In this document: piece by piece, positions 7,331-17,260 of the stretch
How the letters are laid out: every line of letters starts with the position of its first letter
Position numbering within the stretch: the first letter of the stretch is position 1
Source of the DNA: Phyllobacterium myrsinacearum
GTDB taxonomy: Bacteria > Pseudomonadota > Alphaproteobacteria > Rhizobiales > Rhizobiaceae
Length of the DNA stretch: 64,000 bases
Assembly: GCF_002980555.1 (NCBI RefSeq)
Contig: NZ_PVBT01000005.1
Coordinates: 124,001-188,000 of the forward strand
Direction of reading: 5' to 3'
Translations under genes and position numbers: made by a program
The notes under the pieces: generated by a model
The model's input: only the letters and a program-made list of their open reading frames with translations
Told to the model about the DNA's origin: nothing
Database searches by the model: none

Positions 7331-10300
7331 TTACTCCGCCGCGTGCGGCGCCGCCGCAGCAGGGCCACGTTTGACAAAGACCTTGCGCCACAGCTGCGCC
7401 GAACCGCGCGACATGTCTTCCATATAGAGGAAGATCACCGGCGTGATGAACAGGGTGAGGATTTGCGAGGCAAACAGGCCGCCGACCACGGCCACGCCAA
7501 GCGGCTGGCGCAATTCGGAGCTGGCGCCCGCACCGATGGCAATCGGCAGGGTTCCCATCACCGCGGCGAGCGTTGTCATCATGATCGGCCGGAACCGCAC
7601 CAGGCAGGCTTCGCGAATGGCGTCGTGCGGCGTGTCTCCCGCCCGCTGCCGGACAAGGGCAAAGTCGACCATCATGATGGCGTTCTTCTTGACGATACCG
7701 ATCAGCATCAGCATGCCGATGATGGCGATCACGCTGAGATCGAACCCGAAGAGTTCGAGCGTCGCCAGCGCCCCGGCCGCTGCCGCAGGCAGGCCCGTCA
7801 GGATGGTCAGCGGATGGATGAAGCTCTCATAGAGGATGCCGAGCACGATATAGATCGTCAGGATCGCCGCACCGATCAGCATTCCCTGATTGGACAGCGC
7901 CTGCTGGAACACCTTTGCCGTGCCGGTAAATGTCGAGGAAATCGAATCCGGCACATTCAGTTCCGCCTTGATCTTGTTGATTTCTTCGACCGCCCGGCCC
8001 AGGGCAATCCCCTGCGGCAGATTGAAGGAGATGGTCACCGCAGGCAACTGGCTCAACTGGCTGACCGCCAGCAGTCCGGCTCGCCGCTCGACATGGGCGA
8101 AGGAAGACAGCGGAATAAGCTTGTTGGTGGTGGTCGAGCGGATCTGCATCTGGTCGAGCTTGTCGGTGGTCCAGGGAATGGAGGGATCGAGCTCGAGGAT
8201 CACCTCGTAGCTGTCGCCGGTGGAAAAGATGGTCGAGGCCTGATTGGTCCCGAAGGCGTAGTAGAGCGAATTGCGCAATTGCGTCGACGAAATGCCGAGC
8301 AGCCGCGCCTTGTCGGCGTCGATCACCAGATTGGCCTGCAGCGCATTGTTCTGCAGGTCGCTGGTCACATCCGCAAAATATTGCCGGTCCTGCTGCAGCG
8401 CCAGCAGGAATTTCTGCGACCACGGATAGAGATCGTCAGCGTTGATGCCCTGCAGCACGAACTGGTACTGCGCGCGCGACGAGGTGCTGCCGATACGCAG
8501 GTTCTGGATGGCGATGGGATAGCTGTTGATACCAGGCACCTTCGCCAGCGACTGGCGCAGGTCCGTCAGCAGCGGATCGAGGGCCATGCGCTGGGATTTC
8601 GGTTTGAGCTCAACGAAGAAACTGCCCTGGTTGAGGCTGGATGAATTGAAGCCGCCGCCGATGGTCGACGCCACATGGGCGACATAGGGTTTGCTCCTCA
8701 GAACATCGGCCACCTGTTTCTGCAGCGCCACCATGGCATCGAACGAAATGTCCTGCCGGGCTTCGGTCGAGATGGAAAGCTGGCCGATATCCTCAGTCGG
8801 CAGAAAACCCTTGTCGATGGACGAGAAGAGATAAAGCGTTGCAATGACCGTCAGCACGAAGACACCGAGCACGACGAGACGGAAGCGCAGGCAGACATCC
8901 AGCATCCACCGGTAGCCGCCAAGCACCGCATCGAAAACCCGTTCCGTCAGCGGCTTGCGGCCTTTTCCATTGTCATGCGGAATGGCCGGCATGTGGCTGC
9001 ACAGCATGGGGGTCAAGGTCAGCGATATCAGCGCCGACGCGACGATTGCCACGGTGACCACAACGGCAAATTCGTTGAAGATGCGCCCGACCACGCCGCC
9101 CATCAGCAGGACGGGGATGAAGACCGCCACGAGCGATGCCGTGATGGACACGATGGTGAAGCCGATCTCCTCGCTGCCCTTGAGCGCCGCCTCGCGTGGC
9201 GGCATGCCCTCCTCGATATGCCGGGATATGTTCTCCAGCATGACGATGGCGTCGTCCACCACCAGTCCCACCGAAAGCGTCAGGCCGAGCAGCGAAATAT
9301 TATCGATGGAAAAGCCGAACACATACATCACCCCCAGTGTGGCGATCAGCGACAGGGGCACGGCGATGGTCGGGATAAGCGTTGCCGCGATCCGCCGCAG
9401 GAACACGAAGATCACCATCACGACCAGCCCGATGATCAGGACAAGCGTGAACTGCACGTCGGACACCGCCTGGCGGATCGACGTGGAGCGGTCGTTGAGC
9501 ACGTTGAGGCTGGTGGACGCGCCAAGCTCATCGGCGAATTTCGGCAGCATGGTGCGCACGCGGTCCACCACGTCGACCGTATTGGCGCCGGGCTGGCGGA
9601 AAACAGCCAGCACCAGCGCCTTCTTGCCGTCATAGCGGCTTTCGGTCTGGGTGTTGGCGACCGAATCGACCACGCGCGCCACATCGCCCAGGCGCACCGG
9701 CTTGCCATTGGGTGACGCGACCAGGATCTGGCGGAACGTGTCGGCATTCTTCGACTGCGTATCGGCCTCGATCGCCATCTGCTGGGTGGGGCTCGTCAGC
9801 GTGCCGACCGGCGCAATCGAATTGTTGTCGGCCACGGCACTCGTCAGTTCATCAATGCCGATGCCGCGGGCCTTCATGGCATTGGGATCGACCTCGATGC
9901 GCACGGCGAACTGCTTGGCGCCGAACACCTGGACCTCGCCGACGCCATCCACCGTCGACAGCGACGGCGAGATGACCTGCTCGGCATAATCGTCGAGCTT
10001 CGACAGCTGCGCCGTATCGCTTTGCAGCGCGATCAGCAGGATCGGCGCGTCGGCAGGATTGGTCTTGCGGTAGCTCGGCGGCGTCGTCATGTTCGCCGGC
10101 AGTTGCCGCAGCGTCCGCGCGATGGCGGCTTCGACGTCGGCGGCGGCCTGGTCGATGTTCCGGTCCAGCTCGAATTCGATGGTGACGCGGGTCTGGCCCT
10201 GCGTGCTGGTGGCGCTGATGGTCGACACGGAGGGTATCGTGGCGAACTGCTTGATCAGCGGCGTTGCCACGGCATTGGCCATGGTATCGGGCGCAGCGCC

Positions 10301-10456
10301 CGGCAACTGGGCGGAAACCGATATGACGGGGAAATCGACCTGCGGCAGCGCGGCAACGGGGAGGAACTGATAGGCAAACAGGCCCGATGCGGCCAGCGCA
10401 ACGGAGAGAAGAATTGTCGCGATGGGCCGGCGGATGAATATGGCCGATATGTTCAT
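7331..10456 (-). CDS. RND multidrug efflux permease (HAE1 family)
   Basis: This 1041-aa inner-membrane pump has the RND plan: a first span after MNISAIFIRRPIATILLS, a large periplasmic loop, six spans, a second large loop and the last spans. TM4 carries the paired aspartates of the proton relay (GLVVDDAIVMLENI, near 405). The N-terminus and the SVAN/TQTESRYDGKK region resemble the MdtB/MdtC/MuxB branch more than AcrB. The gene overlaps the adaptor gene by four bases (ATGA). No outer-membrane factor is encoded nearby, so it probably borrows a TolC-type protein. Likely controlled by the adjacent TetR. Confidence 0.93.
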   Translation of the reverse strand: MNISAIFIRRPIATILLSVALAASGLFAYQFLPVAALPQVDFPVISVSAQLPGAAPDTMANAVATPLIKQFATIPSVSTISATSTQGQTRVTIEFELDRNIDQAAADVEAAIARTLRQLPANMTTPPSYRKTNPADAPILLIALQSDTAQLSKLDDYAEQVISPSLSTVDGVGEVQVFGAKQFAVRIEVDPNAMKARGIGIDELTSAVADNNSIAPVGTLTSPTQQMAIEADTQSKNADTFRQILVASPNGKPVRLGDVARVVDSVANTQTESRYDGKKALVLAVFRQPGANTVDVVDRVRTMLPKFADELGASTSLNVLNDRSTSIRQAVSDVQFTLVLIIGLVVMVIFVFLRRIAATLIPTIAVPLSLIATLGVMYVFGFSIDNISLLGLTLSVGLVVDDAIVMLENISRHIEEGMPPREAALKGSEEIGFTIVSITASLVAVFIPVLLMGGVVGRIFNEFAVVVTVAIVASALISLTLTPMLCSHMPAIPHDNGKGRKPLTERVFDAVLGGYRWMLDVCLRFRLVVLGVFVLTVIATLYLFSSIDKGFLPTEDIGQLSISTEARQDISFDAMVALQKQVADVLRSKPYVAHVASTIGGGFNSSSLNQGSFFVELKPKSQRMALDPLLTDLRQSLAKVPGINSYPIAIQNLRIGSTSSRAQYQFVLQGINADDLYPWSQKFLLALQQDRQYFADVTSDLQNNALQANLVIDADKARLLGISSTQLRNSLYYAFGTNQASTIFSTGDSYEVILELDPSIPWTTDKLDQMQIRSTTTNKLIPLSSFAHVERRAGLLAVSQLSQLPAVTISFNLPQGIALGRAVEEINKIKAELNVPDSISSTFTGTAKVFQQALSNQGMLIGAAILTIYIVLGILYESFIHPLTILTGLPAAAAGALATLELFGFDLSVIAIIGMLMLIGIVKKNAIMMVDFALVRQRAGDTPHDAIREACLVRFRPIMMTTLAAVMGTLPIAIGAGASSELRQPLGVAVVGGLFASQILTLFITPVIFLYMEDMSRGSAQLWRKVFVKRGPAAAAPHAAE

Positions 10457-11697
10457 TGCACCGTGTCCGTCTTGATCGGGTCCGGCACAACAGCATCGGC
10501 AGCCGACAGCGCAGGCGCCGCATTGTCGATATCGGCCACCGTTTCAATGACGCTCGACCCGTCCTGCAGATGCAATTGCCCGTCAATGACCACATGGTCG
10601 CCGGACTTGAGGCCCGCCGTGGTCACGGCGGTATCGCCAACCGTTTCAACCACGGTCACCGCCTGCTTGATCACTTTCTTGTCGGGGCCGACGACAAAGG
10701 CGAATGTCCCGTCATTGCCCTGTTGAATGGCAATCAGCGGTACGGTCACCGCATCCTTGTGCGTGCCGATCTCAACCGTTGCGTTGATATACTGGCCGGG
10801 CCACAGCGCGCCGTCATCATTGGCGACGTCAGCCTTCAGGACAATCGTCCCGGATGCGGTGTCGACGCTGGAATCGACAAAGTTCAGCGGACCCGATGCA
10901 ACCACTTCCTTGCTGCCGGGGACCTTGACCAGCACATCGAGCTGACGTTCCTTCATCGCGTCCCGCACCGTCGGCAGATCGCTTTCCGCCACCGTGAACG
11001 ACACCCGCAGCGGCGCCATGCGCGTGATGGTCAGAAGACCGCCGCCGGTATCCGCAGTGCGCACGAGATTGCCGGCGGATGTATTGACCACGCCGACGCG
11101 GCCATCGATCGGTGCCTTGATGGTCATATAGGACAGCTGCACCTCGTCGGCCTGGATCTGCGCCGTATCCATGGCGATCGAGGCCTTCAACGCATTGACA
11201 GCAGCAAGCGCCTGATAGGCCTGCTGCTGCGTATCGATCTTCCGGCTTGACAGGGCCTGTGCCGCGATCAGGTCCTGGTTGGCGGAATCGAGATTGGCCT
11301 GATCCTTGGCCAGCGCCGCCTTGTCCTTCTCGATCGTCGCTCGGATCGCCCGGTCATCCAGCTGGAAAAGCACGTCTCCGGCCTTGACCATCTGCCCGTC
11401 CTTGACATTGGTCGCCATCACCACGCCGTCGGCCTGCGGCCGGATGACGACCGTGTCGATCGGCTCGATATTGCCGACAACCGTCTTGGTGATGGGCACG
11501 TCTTCAGTCTTGGCCGTGGCGGCAACAATCGATGGAACGGCGGCGGAGCGGCCCTTGCCCGATCCTGCGGCGGGCGCTGTCGCGGCGACCGTCATTGGCC
11601 CCTTGCCGGCCGGCGGTGCATTGAGATGCGGAAAGAGAAAGATGTAGCCGAGTCCGGCCAATACAACGAACGCGATCAAAAGACCCAGACGTTTCAC
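10453..11697 (-). CDS. RND efflux periplasmic adaptor (MdtA/AcrA-like)
   Basis: This 414-aa membrane-fusion protein links the RND pump to an outer-membrane channel. It has one N-terminal span (GLLIAFVVLAGLGYIFLF), a lipoyl half-motif (VVIRPQADGVVMATNVKDGQMVKAGD), a coiled-coil hairpin rich in Asp, Ala and Gln (about 150-205), the second lipoyl half (MTIKAPIDGRVGV) and a beta-barrel. The start is GTG at 11697, with GGAGG nine bases upstream; there is no nearer ATG. It is followed directly by the permease through an ATGA overlap and preceded by tetR on the same strand. Confidence 0.92.
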   Translation of the reverse strand: MKRLGLLIAFVVLAGLGYIFLFPHLNAPPAGKGPMTVAATAPAAGSGKGRSAAVPSIVAATAKTEDVPITKTVVGNIEPIDTVVIRPQADGVVMATNVKDGQMVKAGDVLFQLDDRAIRATIEKDKAALAKDQANLDSANQDLIAAQALSSRKIDTQQQAYQALAAVNALKASIAMDTAQIQADEVQLSYMTIKAPIDGRVGVVNTSAGNLVRTADTGGGLLTITRMAPLRVSFTVAESDLPTVRDAMKERQLDVLVKVPGSKEVVASGPLNFVDSSVDTASGTIVLKADVANDDGALWPGQYINATVEIGTHKDAVTVPLIAIQQGNDGTFAFVVGPDKKVIKQAVTVVETVGDTAVTTAGLKSGDHVVIDGQLHLQDGSSVIETVADIDNAAPALSAADAVVPDPIKTDTVQ

Positions 11698-11780
11698 TGC
11701 ACGCTACCTCCAGGGCACCGCCCATTAGCCAAGCAACTTGTTGGCTATGGACTCTCTCACCTTCCCGGCATCTTGTCGAA

Positions 11781-11794
11781 TGACCATTTTGTCA
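11781..11794. promoter_or_regulatory. Possible second TetR half-site pair upstream of the pump
   Basis: TGAC-N6-GTCA lies about 85 bp ahead of the adaptor start and shares the TGAC/GTCA arms of the perfect palindrome at 12573-12591. Four-base arms occur often by chance, so this is weak. Confidence 0.25.
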
Positions 11795-11857
11795 TGTTTG
11801 CTGCAATGCACACGGCGGCCATCAGGAGGTGCAAGCGCGGGCCGCCACCACAGAATA

Positions 11858-12448
11858 TCATGTCCGCAGCATCAGGGAAAACAAATCAAACAGCGCCGCG
11901 GCTATCGGCGCTGGGTCCTGCAGGCCCCGCTCGATGGCGTCGTCCACGGCGCCATGGAAGCCCTGATACACGACAACGGCGACAAATTCGGGATTGCGGG
12001 CATTCCATGCCCCATCCCTGGCCCCGGCAGCCAGAAGGCCGGCCAGCTGTCCGACAATCGCGTTCTTTTCCGTCCTGTACTGCATCCGCCGCCCGTGCTG
12101 GTGAAAAACCACGTCATGCAGCTCGTATTCGGCCATATAGATCGTCACCCCCGCGACCAGCCATTGGCGCAGCCGCGCCGCATGATCCCCGGCCGGAACC
12201 GTGTCGACAGCGGCGCCGACACGATCGAGAAAACCTTGAGAAAACGCCGCCCGCAGCGCTTCCAGAATCCCGTTCTTCGTGGAGAAGTAGTGGTAGAACG
12301 TCCCCTTCGCCACCTCGGCCCTGGCGGTGATGGCGTCGATTGTCGTCGCCTCTACCCCCTGTTCGATGAACAAACCGGCAGCCGCATCCATCAATTCCTG
12401 GCGCCTGATGTCCGAGGGCTTCGTCCGGGGTCTGATCGTCTTCTTCAT
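11858..12448 (-). CDS. TetR family repressor of efflux genes
   Basis: This 196-aa regulator has an N-terminal helix-turn-helix (ATTIDAITARAEVAKGTFYHYFSTKNGILEAL split over about 35-65) and a variable ligand-binding C-terminal domain. A start at 12448 (MKKTIRPRTK) is chosen because AGGG sits just upstream; an ATG at 12490 is possible but has no clear ribosome site. It lies upstream of the RND adaptor and divergent from the DHA2 transporter, and the gap holds a perfect 19-bp palindrome overlapping likely promoter elements. Autoregulation and control of one or both pumps is the natural reading; the inducer is unknown. Confidence 0.9.
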   Translation of the reverse strand: MKKTIRPRTKPSDIRRQELMDAAAGLFIEQGVEATTIDAITARAEVAKGTFYHYFSTKNGILEALRAAFSQGFLDRVGAAVDTVPAGDHAARLRQWLVAGVTIYMAEYELHDVVFHQHGRRMQYRTEKNAIVGQLAGLLAAGARDGAWNARNPEFVAVVVYQGFHGAVDDAIERGLQDPAPIAAALFDLFSLMLRT

Positions 12449-12572
12449 TCCATCCCTTTGCCGCATCACCACCGGGCAATCAATAGGCACGCTGTTGCCC
12501 GGAACTGAACCTACACTCTTCCAATGTGAAGAAAAAGATATTTTAGAATTATTCTACAATGATTTATGCATA

Positions 12573-12591
12573 TTGACTGACCGTCAGTCAA
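12573..12591. promoter_or_regulatory. Perfect 19-bp palindrome, probable TetR operator
   Basis: TTGACTGACCGTCAGTCAA is a 9+1+9 perfect inverted repeat located between tetR (start 12448) and the DHA2 transporter (start 12633). TTGACT at each end can serve as a -35 hexamer in either direction, so a bound repressor dimer would block both promoters. Confidence 0.75.
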
Positions 12592-12632
12592 TTGATAGGC
12601 AGACACCCTGTATCAAACATGGGTGTCGCATC

Positions 12633-14174
12633 ATGAGAAATTATCGCCGTCTCGCGCTGATCCTGACAATCTACCTTGGAACATTCATCGCAACGCTCGA
12701 TATCAGCATCGTCAACGTTGCCCTTCCGCAGATCCAGACAGACCTGCAAACCAGCATCAGCGGATTGCAATGGGTCGTCGACATCTATGCCCTTTGCCTC
12801 TCCGCGTTCATTCTCTCCGCCGGCCCGATCGGCGACCGCTATGGCCGCAAGCTGTCCTGGCTGATCGGCGTCGGCGTCTTCATCGCCGGATCCGTTATCT
12901 GCGGCATCGCGGAAAACCTGACTGTCCTGTTGGCCGGACGCGCCGTCCAGGGCGTCGCGGGCGCGCTGCTCATTCCCGGCGCGCTTTCCATTCTGGTTCA
13001 TGCCTTTCCCGACAAGCGGGAACGCGCGCATATCATCGGCGGCTGGACCTCCTTCAGCGCCATTTCGCTGGTTGTCGGCCCGATCCTCGGCGGCATCCTC
13101 GTTGAAACGGCAGGCTGGGCCAGCATCTTTTTCATCAATGTTCCGATCGGCCTTTTTGCAATCCTCATCGGCACGTGGGCCATCAACGAAAGCGCCCATC
13201 CGGATCATGCGGCCTTCGACCCGCTCGGACAGATCGCCAGCATGCTGGCCCTCGGCCTGCTGACGTTCGGCCTCATCACCGCCGGCGAGGCAGGCTGGAA
13301 AAGCGGACACACCCTTTTTCCGCTGCTCGGCGCGGCCATCGCCTTTGTATTCTTCCTGGCCGTCGAGCACCGGGTCGAACGGCCTTTGCTGCCGCTTGGC
13401 CTGTTCCGCAACGCCGAGTTCTCGATGATGAACGCCATCGCCTTCATGATCGGCTTTTCGACCTTCAACAATGTGTTCTTCCTCTCCCTGTTCTTCCAGC
13501 GCGCCCAGGGCCTGTCTCCAGCCGAGACGGGATGGCGGATGGCGCCGGAATTTGTCGCCATGGGTGCCGTTTCGATCCTGTCCGGCTATCTCTGTTCGAG
13601 GCTGGGAACGCGGCAGGTCATCGTGACCGGCGGTACGGTCATTGCCGCGTCTCTGCTTCTGATGGGTCTGTTCGCCGGCGGGATATCCTATCTCTACCTG
13701 GCATTCCTGCTGGCCGGGCTCGGCATCGGCATCGGACTGGTCGTCCCCGCCAGCAGCGCGGCGCTGATGGCCTCTGTGCCCGCAGAGCGCTCGGGCATGG
13801 CATCGGCAACCATGAACACGCTGCGCCAAGCGGGCATGACCATCGGCATCGCCCTTCTCGGCTCGATCATGGGCAGCCAGGCGCTCCGCTCACTCACCGC
13901 CCGGCTGGAAGAAACCGGCATCGGCAACGCGGCAGATATCGCCGAAGCCGCGATCATCCGCCACGACCTGACCGGCGGCGGCCTGCCTGGCAACAGCCTT
14001 GGGCAGCTTGCCAACAGGGCGTTTGCCGAGGGCATAGAGCGTGCCATGCTGGTCGCGGGCGCGATTGCCGTGATCGTTACGCTGGCATTTGTGTGGACGC
14101 ACTATGTCAAACAGCCGATCCGCAGTTCCTCGCCCGGACAGGCAGCCGCCGAAACAGATACAATCAGCACTTGA
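12633..14174 (+). CDS. MFS drug exporter, DHA2 (EmrB/QacA) family
   Basis: This 513-aa protein has about 14 hydrophobic spans. It begins MRNYRRLALILTIYLGTFIA and shows the DHA2 motif LDISIVNVALPQI in TM1 and GPIGDRYGRKLSW (motif A) in loop 2-3, with GPILGGIL (motif C) in TM5. It would export hydrophobic compounds by proton antiport. The ATG at 12633 is taken because the frame upstream crosses the promoter and operator. No adaptor protein is adjacent, so it may act alone. It is divergent from tetR and shares the palindromic operator, so derepression by the TetR ligand would raise both pump systems. Confidence 0.9.
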   Translation: MRNYRRLALILTIYLGTFIATLDISIVNVALPQIQTDLQTSISGLQWVVDIYALCLSAFILSAGPIGDRYGRKLSWLIGVGVFIAGSVICGIAENLTVLLAGRAVQGVAGALLIPGALSILVHAFPDKRERAHIIGGWTSFSAISLVVGPILGGILVETAGWASIFFINVPIGLFAILIGTWAINESAHPDHAAFDPLGQIASMLALGLLTFGLITAGEAGWKSGHTLFPLLGAAIAFVFFLAVEHRVERPLLPLGLFRNAEFSMMNAIAFMIGFSTFNNVFFLSLFFQRAQGLSPAETGWRMAPEFVAMGAVSILSGYLCSRLGTRQVIVTGGTVIAASLLLMGLFAGGISYLYLAFLLAGLGIGIGLVVPASSAALMASVPAERSGMASATMNTLRQAGMTIGIALLGSIMGSQALRSLTARLEETGIGNAADIAEAAIIRHDLTGGGLPGNSLGQLANRAFAEGIERAMLVAGAIAVIVTLAFVWTHYVKQPIRSSSPGQAAAETDTIST

Positions 14175-14225
14175 AGCCGACCAAGCAATGCGCGTACTCC
14201 TATCGTCAGAACGAGGGGGACTGCG

Positions 14226-16475
14226 ATGCTGAAACGCCAGAACATTCCATCGGCAATGCGAATGGTCCTGCTCTGTCTTTGCGCGGCGCTTCCCGGGGTT
14301 CTTGCAACAACTGCCGCCGCCCAGGACGCAGCCGGGACGGTCACCGTCATCCTGCAGCGTGGCCAGAGCGAGGCCGATATCAACAACACCCTGCGGGCCG
14401 CCTATGCCAGCGGCCGCAATGTGGTCGTGCGCTGGGATGAACCGGCACCCGCGGCGGCAAAAGCCAAGGCCGCGCCTGCCGCCCAGTCCACTGACACCCC
14501 GCTCGATCAGGCTGAAGTCCTGGCCGAAAACGCACTGGAGTCATTCAGCACCGGTCTTTCCGTCGGGCTCACGGGCATCGGCCACATCGTCGAACTGCCC
14601 TTCATGATGGATAAGGGGCTGCAAAGCCAGGGCGGCGACTGGGGCCAGGTCACCCTCGTCACGCTGGGGGCGCTGCTGGCCGCCGCCGCCGCGGGCTGGA
14701 TCGTCTTCCGGCTCGGCACGGCCCTGATCGTCCGTCCGATCGGCGCGGATGCCGATCTCGTCCATCGCGCCCGCGGATCGCTTGCCCGCACGGTGCGCGA
14801 CATCGCCGGCATCTGCGCTTTCATTGCCACCGGGCATATCGTCATCAACGTCCTGACGGCCAATGCGCCGATGGCCTCGCACCTCACATTGCGGCTGCTG
14901 CATGCCGCCGGGCTGACCCTCGTCTATGCGGCGGTGGGCCGGCTCTTCCTCTCGCCGGGCGATCCCCAGGCAAGGCTGCTGCCCATCAACAATCCGCAAT
15001 GGCACTTCCGCATGCTGGTTGCCTATGGCTTTACCGGGGCCATGGTCGGCCAGCTCGTCCGCCTGTCCCTGGAAAGCGGTGTCAGCCGCGGCGTCACCGA
15101 AGGCTGGTTCCTGATTGCGGCAACAATCCTGACCATTTTGAAGCTCTGGTGGTTCATTGGCGGGCGAAAGGACATCACCGCCGTGTTTGCCGGACCGGCA
15201 CCGCGCATGACCCGGCGGTTGATCGCAAGCGCGCTGCCGGCGTTCCTGTCCCTTGTTGCCATCCTGATCTGGATCGTCGGCTGCATGGCCGCCAGTTCGC
15301 CCCAGCTTTCCCATTGGGGCGAGGCAGCGGGCGCAACCCAGATTATCGTGCTCCTGATCCCGATTATCGCGCTCGGCGTGCATGCACTGATTGCGGCGAT
15401 GCAGGAGCGGCACAAGAATGACGCCCCCCTGCCGCCGCTGGCGCAGGCGTTCATTGCCGCCATCCAGACACTGGCGACCGGGGGTATCTGGCTTCTCGGC
15501 CTCTTCCTCATTGTCCGTCTGTGGACGAGCTATATGGACAGCGCCTATTCCATGGCGCTGTCGCTCATCACCGGCCTGCTCCGGATCAGCGTTGCCGTGG
15601 TCATCGGCTGGGCCATCTGGAGTTTCCTGCGGCACTATTTCACCGCCCTTTCTCCCTCCTCGCGGCCGCTGCTGCCGGGACAGGAGGACACGGACGGACC
15701 GGTGCGCACCGCCGCCGGGCGCCTCTCGACGATCCTGCCACTGGTGCGCGATCTCGCCTTCGGCGCCATCGTTGCGATCACCGCGCTTGTGGTGCTTTCA
15801 TCGCTCGGCATGGATATAGGGCCGCTGCTTGCCGGCTTCGGCGTTCTCGGGCTGGCCATTTCCTTCGGCTCGCAGACCCTGGTGAAGGATGTGGTTTCCG
15901 GCATATTCTTCATTGCCGACGACGCATTCCGCACGGGTGAATATATCGATACCGGCAAGCTCAAGGGCACCGTCGAGCGCATCACGCTGCGCTCCCTCCA
16001 GCTCAGGCACCAGAATGGCCCGGTACACACCATCCCCTTCGGGCAGATCCAGTCGGTGACGAATTACAGCCGGGATTGGAGCACGATCAAATTCGAGCTG
16101 CGTTTTGATCGCGACACCGATCCGGAGAAAATCCGCAAGACCGTCAAGAAGGTCGGCCAGGAGATGCTTGAAGACCCGGATTTCGGCCCGGAATTTCTGG
16201 TTCCGCTGAAGTTTCAGGGCATTCAGGACATCACCGAGAATTCGATGATCGTCCGGCTCAAATTCACCGCCAAACCGGGCAACCCGTCGCTTATCCAGCG
16301 TGAGGCGATGAAGCGGCTGCTTGTGGCTTTCCGCGAAGCCGGTCTGCTGCTGGCATCCAATGCCGTGACCGTGCGCTCGGGCACCAACGACGCGGCCGGT
16401 GCCGGTGCGGCAACCCAGATCGCCCTGGAGAAGGCCGCCGAACTCGCGTCGACGCAGGCGGCCAAGCCGGGCTAG
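14226..16475 (+). CDS. Large MscS-family mechanosensitive channel
   Basis: This 749-aa protein has a signal peptide (cleavage likely after TTAAAQ near 34), a periplasmic segment to about 110, roughly nine predicted spans, and a C-terminal MscS core. The pore helix region LAGFGVLGLAISFGSQTLVKDVVSG lies near 535-560, followed by the beta domain (GTVERITLRSLQLR) and the cytoplasmic vestibule. The size and the extra spans resemble YbiO/YnaI-type channels rather than the small MscS. It would release solutes on hypo-osmotic shock. GAGGGGG lies upstream of the ATG. Its end meets a convergent ABC gene only 2 bp away. Confidence 0.9.
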   Translation: MLKRQNIPSAMRMVLLCLCAALPGVLATTAAAQDAAGTVTVILQRGQSEADINNTLRAAYASGRNVVVRWDEPAPAAAKAKAAPAAQSTDTPLDQAEVLAENALESFSTGLSVGLTGIGHIVELPFMMDKGLQSQGGDWGQVTLVTLGALLAAAAAGWIVFRLGTALIVRPIGADADLVHRARGSLARTVRDIAGICAFIATGHIVINVLTANAPMASHLTLRLLHAAGLTLVYAAVGRLFLSPGDPQARLLPINNPQWHFRMLVAYGFTGAMVGQLVRLSLESGVSRGVTEGWFLIAATILTILKLWWFIGGRKDITAVFAGPAPRMTRRLIASALPAFLSLVAILIWIVGCMAASSPQLSHWGEAAGATQIIVLLIPIIALGVHALIAAMQERHKNDAPLPPLAQAFIAAIQTLATGGIWLLGLFLIVRLWTSYMDSAYSMALSLITGLLRISVAVVIGWAIWSFLRHYFTALSPSSRPLLPGQEDTDGPVRTAAGRLSTILPLVRDLAFGAIVAITALVVLSSLGMDIGPLLAGFGVLGLAISFGSQTLVKDVVSGIFFIADDAFRTGEYIDTGKLKGTVERITLRSLQLRHQNGPVHTIPFGQIQSVTNYSRDWSTIKFELRFDRDTDPEKIRKTVKKVGQEMLEDPDFGPEFLVPLKFQGIQDITENSMIVRLKFTAKPGNPSLIQREAMKRLLVAFREAGLLLASNAVTVRSGTNDAAGAGAATQIALEKAAELASTQAAKPG

Positions 16476-16477
16476 TG

Positions 16478-17260
16478 TCACTCCGGCATGCCGGCAAGTG
16501 CGACGGGCTGGACGATCAATCCCTGCTCCGTTGCCTGGAGATAGGCCTCGACGCCATAGATCCGGCGCATGTGATCGGCCGTCAGCACCTCGGCGGGCCG
16601 GCCGTCGGCAACGATCCGGCCGGCATGGATGAGAACCAGCCGGGTGCACCAGCCTGCGGCGAGGCCAAGATCGTGCAGGGATGCCACCACCGCAGACCCT
16701 TTGCCTGCCAGATCGGCGAGCGATTGCATCAGACCGATCTGATGCGCCGGATCGAGCCCCGCCGCCGGTTCATCCGCAAGCAGGAGCGCCGCGTCCTGCG
16801 CCAGGGCACGGGCAATCAGCACCCGCGCCTGTTCACCGCCGGAAAGCGCGAGAGCCGAACGATGGCGGAGCTGCTGAACATCCATCCGCTGCATCGCCTG
16901 TTCGACCAGCGCCGCATCATGCGCGCTTGGCCGGGAAAATTCGCGGCGGTAGGGCGTGCGGCCGAGCGCGACGAGGTCTTCCACCGGCATGGCCCAGGCG
17001 ATTTCGCGGTCCTGCGGCAGATAGGCGACGTGCCTCGCCCGCTCCCGGTTATTCATCCGCCTCGCCGGTTTTCCGGCAATGCCGATGTCGCCGCTCGACG
17101 GCACCAGGCCAAGAATGCTCCGCAGAAGGGTCGACTTGCCCGCACCGTTCGGACCGATCAGCCCGACAAATTCACCGGCGCGAACGTCGAGCGACACATC
17201 GTGCAGGACGGCTCTGGAACCGAGCGAGGCATGGACATGGGACAGGCTGAGGATCGTCAT
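16478..17260 (-). CDS. ABC importer ATPase, FecE/BtuD type
   Basis: This 260-aa ATPase powers the adjacent FecCD-like permease. Walker A is GPNGAGKST (36-44), the signature is LSGGEQAR (Glu in place of the usual Gln), Walker B is LLLADEPAAGLDP, and the switch His is in ASLHDLGLA. The start at 17260 is chosen because it overlaps the permease stop as ATGA; a longer frame would run into the permease. FecE/BtuD/FhuC proteins serve iron-siderophore, heme or cobalamin uptake. Confidence 0.92.
   Translation of the reverse strand: MTILSLSHVHASLGSRAVLHDVSLDVRAGEFVGLIGPNGAGKSTLLRSILGLVPSSGDIGIAGKPARRMNNRERARHVAYLPQDREIAWAMPVEDLVALGRTPYRREFSRPSAHDAALVEQAMQRMDVQQLRHRSALALSGGEQARVLIARALAQDAALLLADEPAAGLDPAHQIGLMQSLADLAGKGSAVVASLHDLGLAAGWCTRLVLIHAGRIVADGRPAEVLTADHMRRIYGVEAYLQATEQGLIVQPVALAGMPE

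Noticed and set aside
16488-16499. Perfect 12-bp palindrome CCGGCATGCCGG near the end of the ABC ATPase gene
   Set aside because: It lies in coding sequence, has no loop or T-run, and such GC palindromes are expected in this composition.
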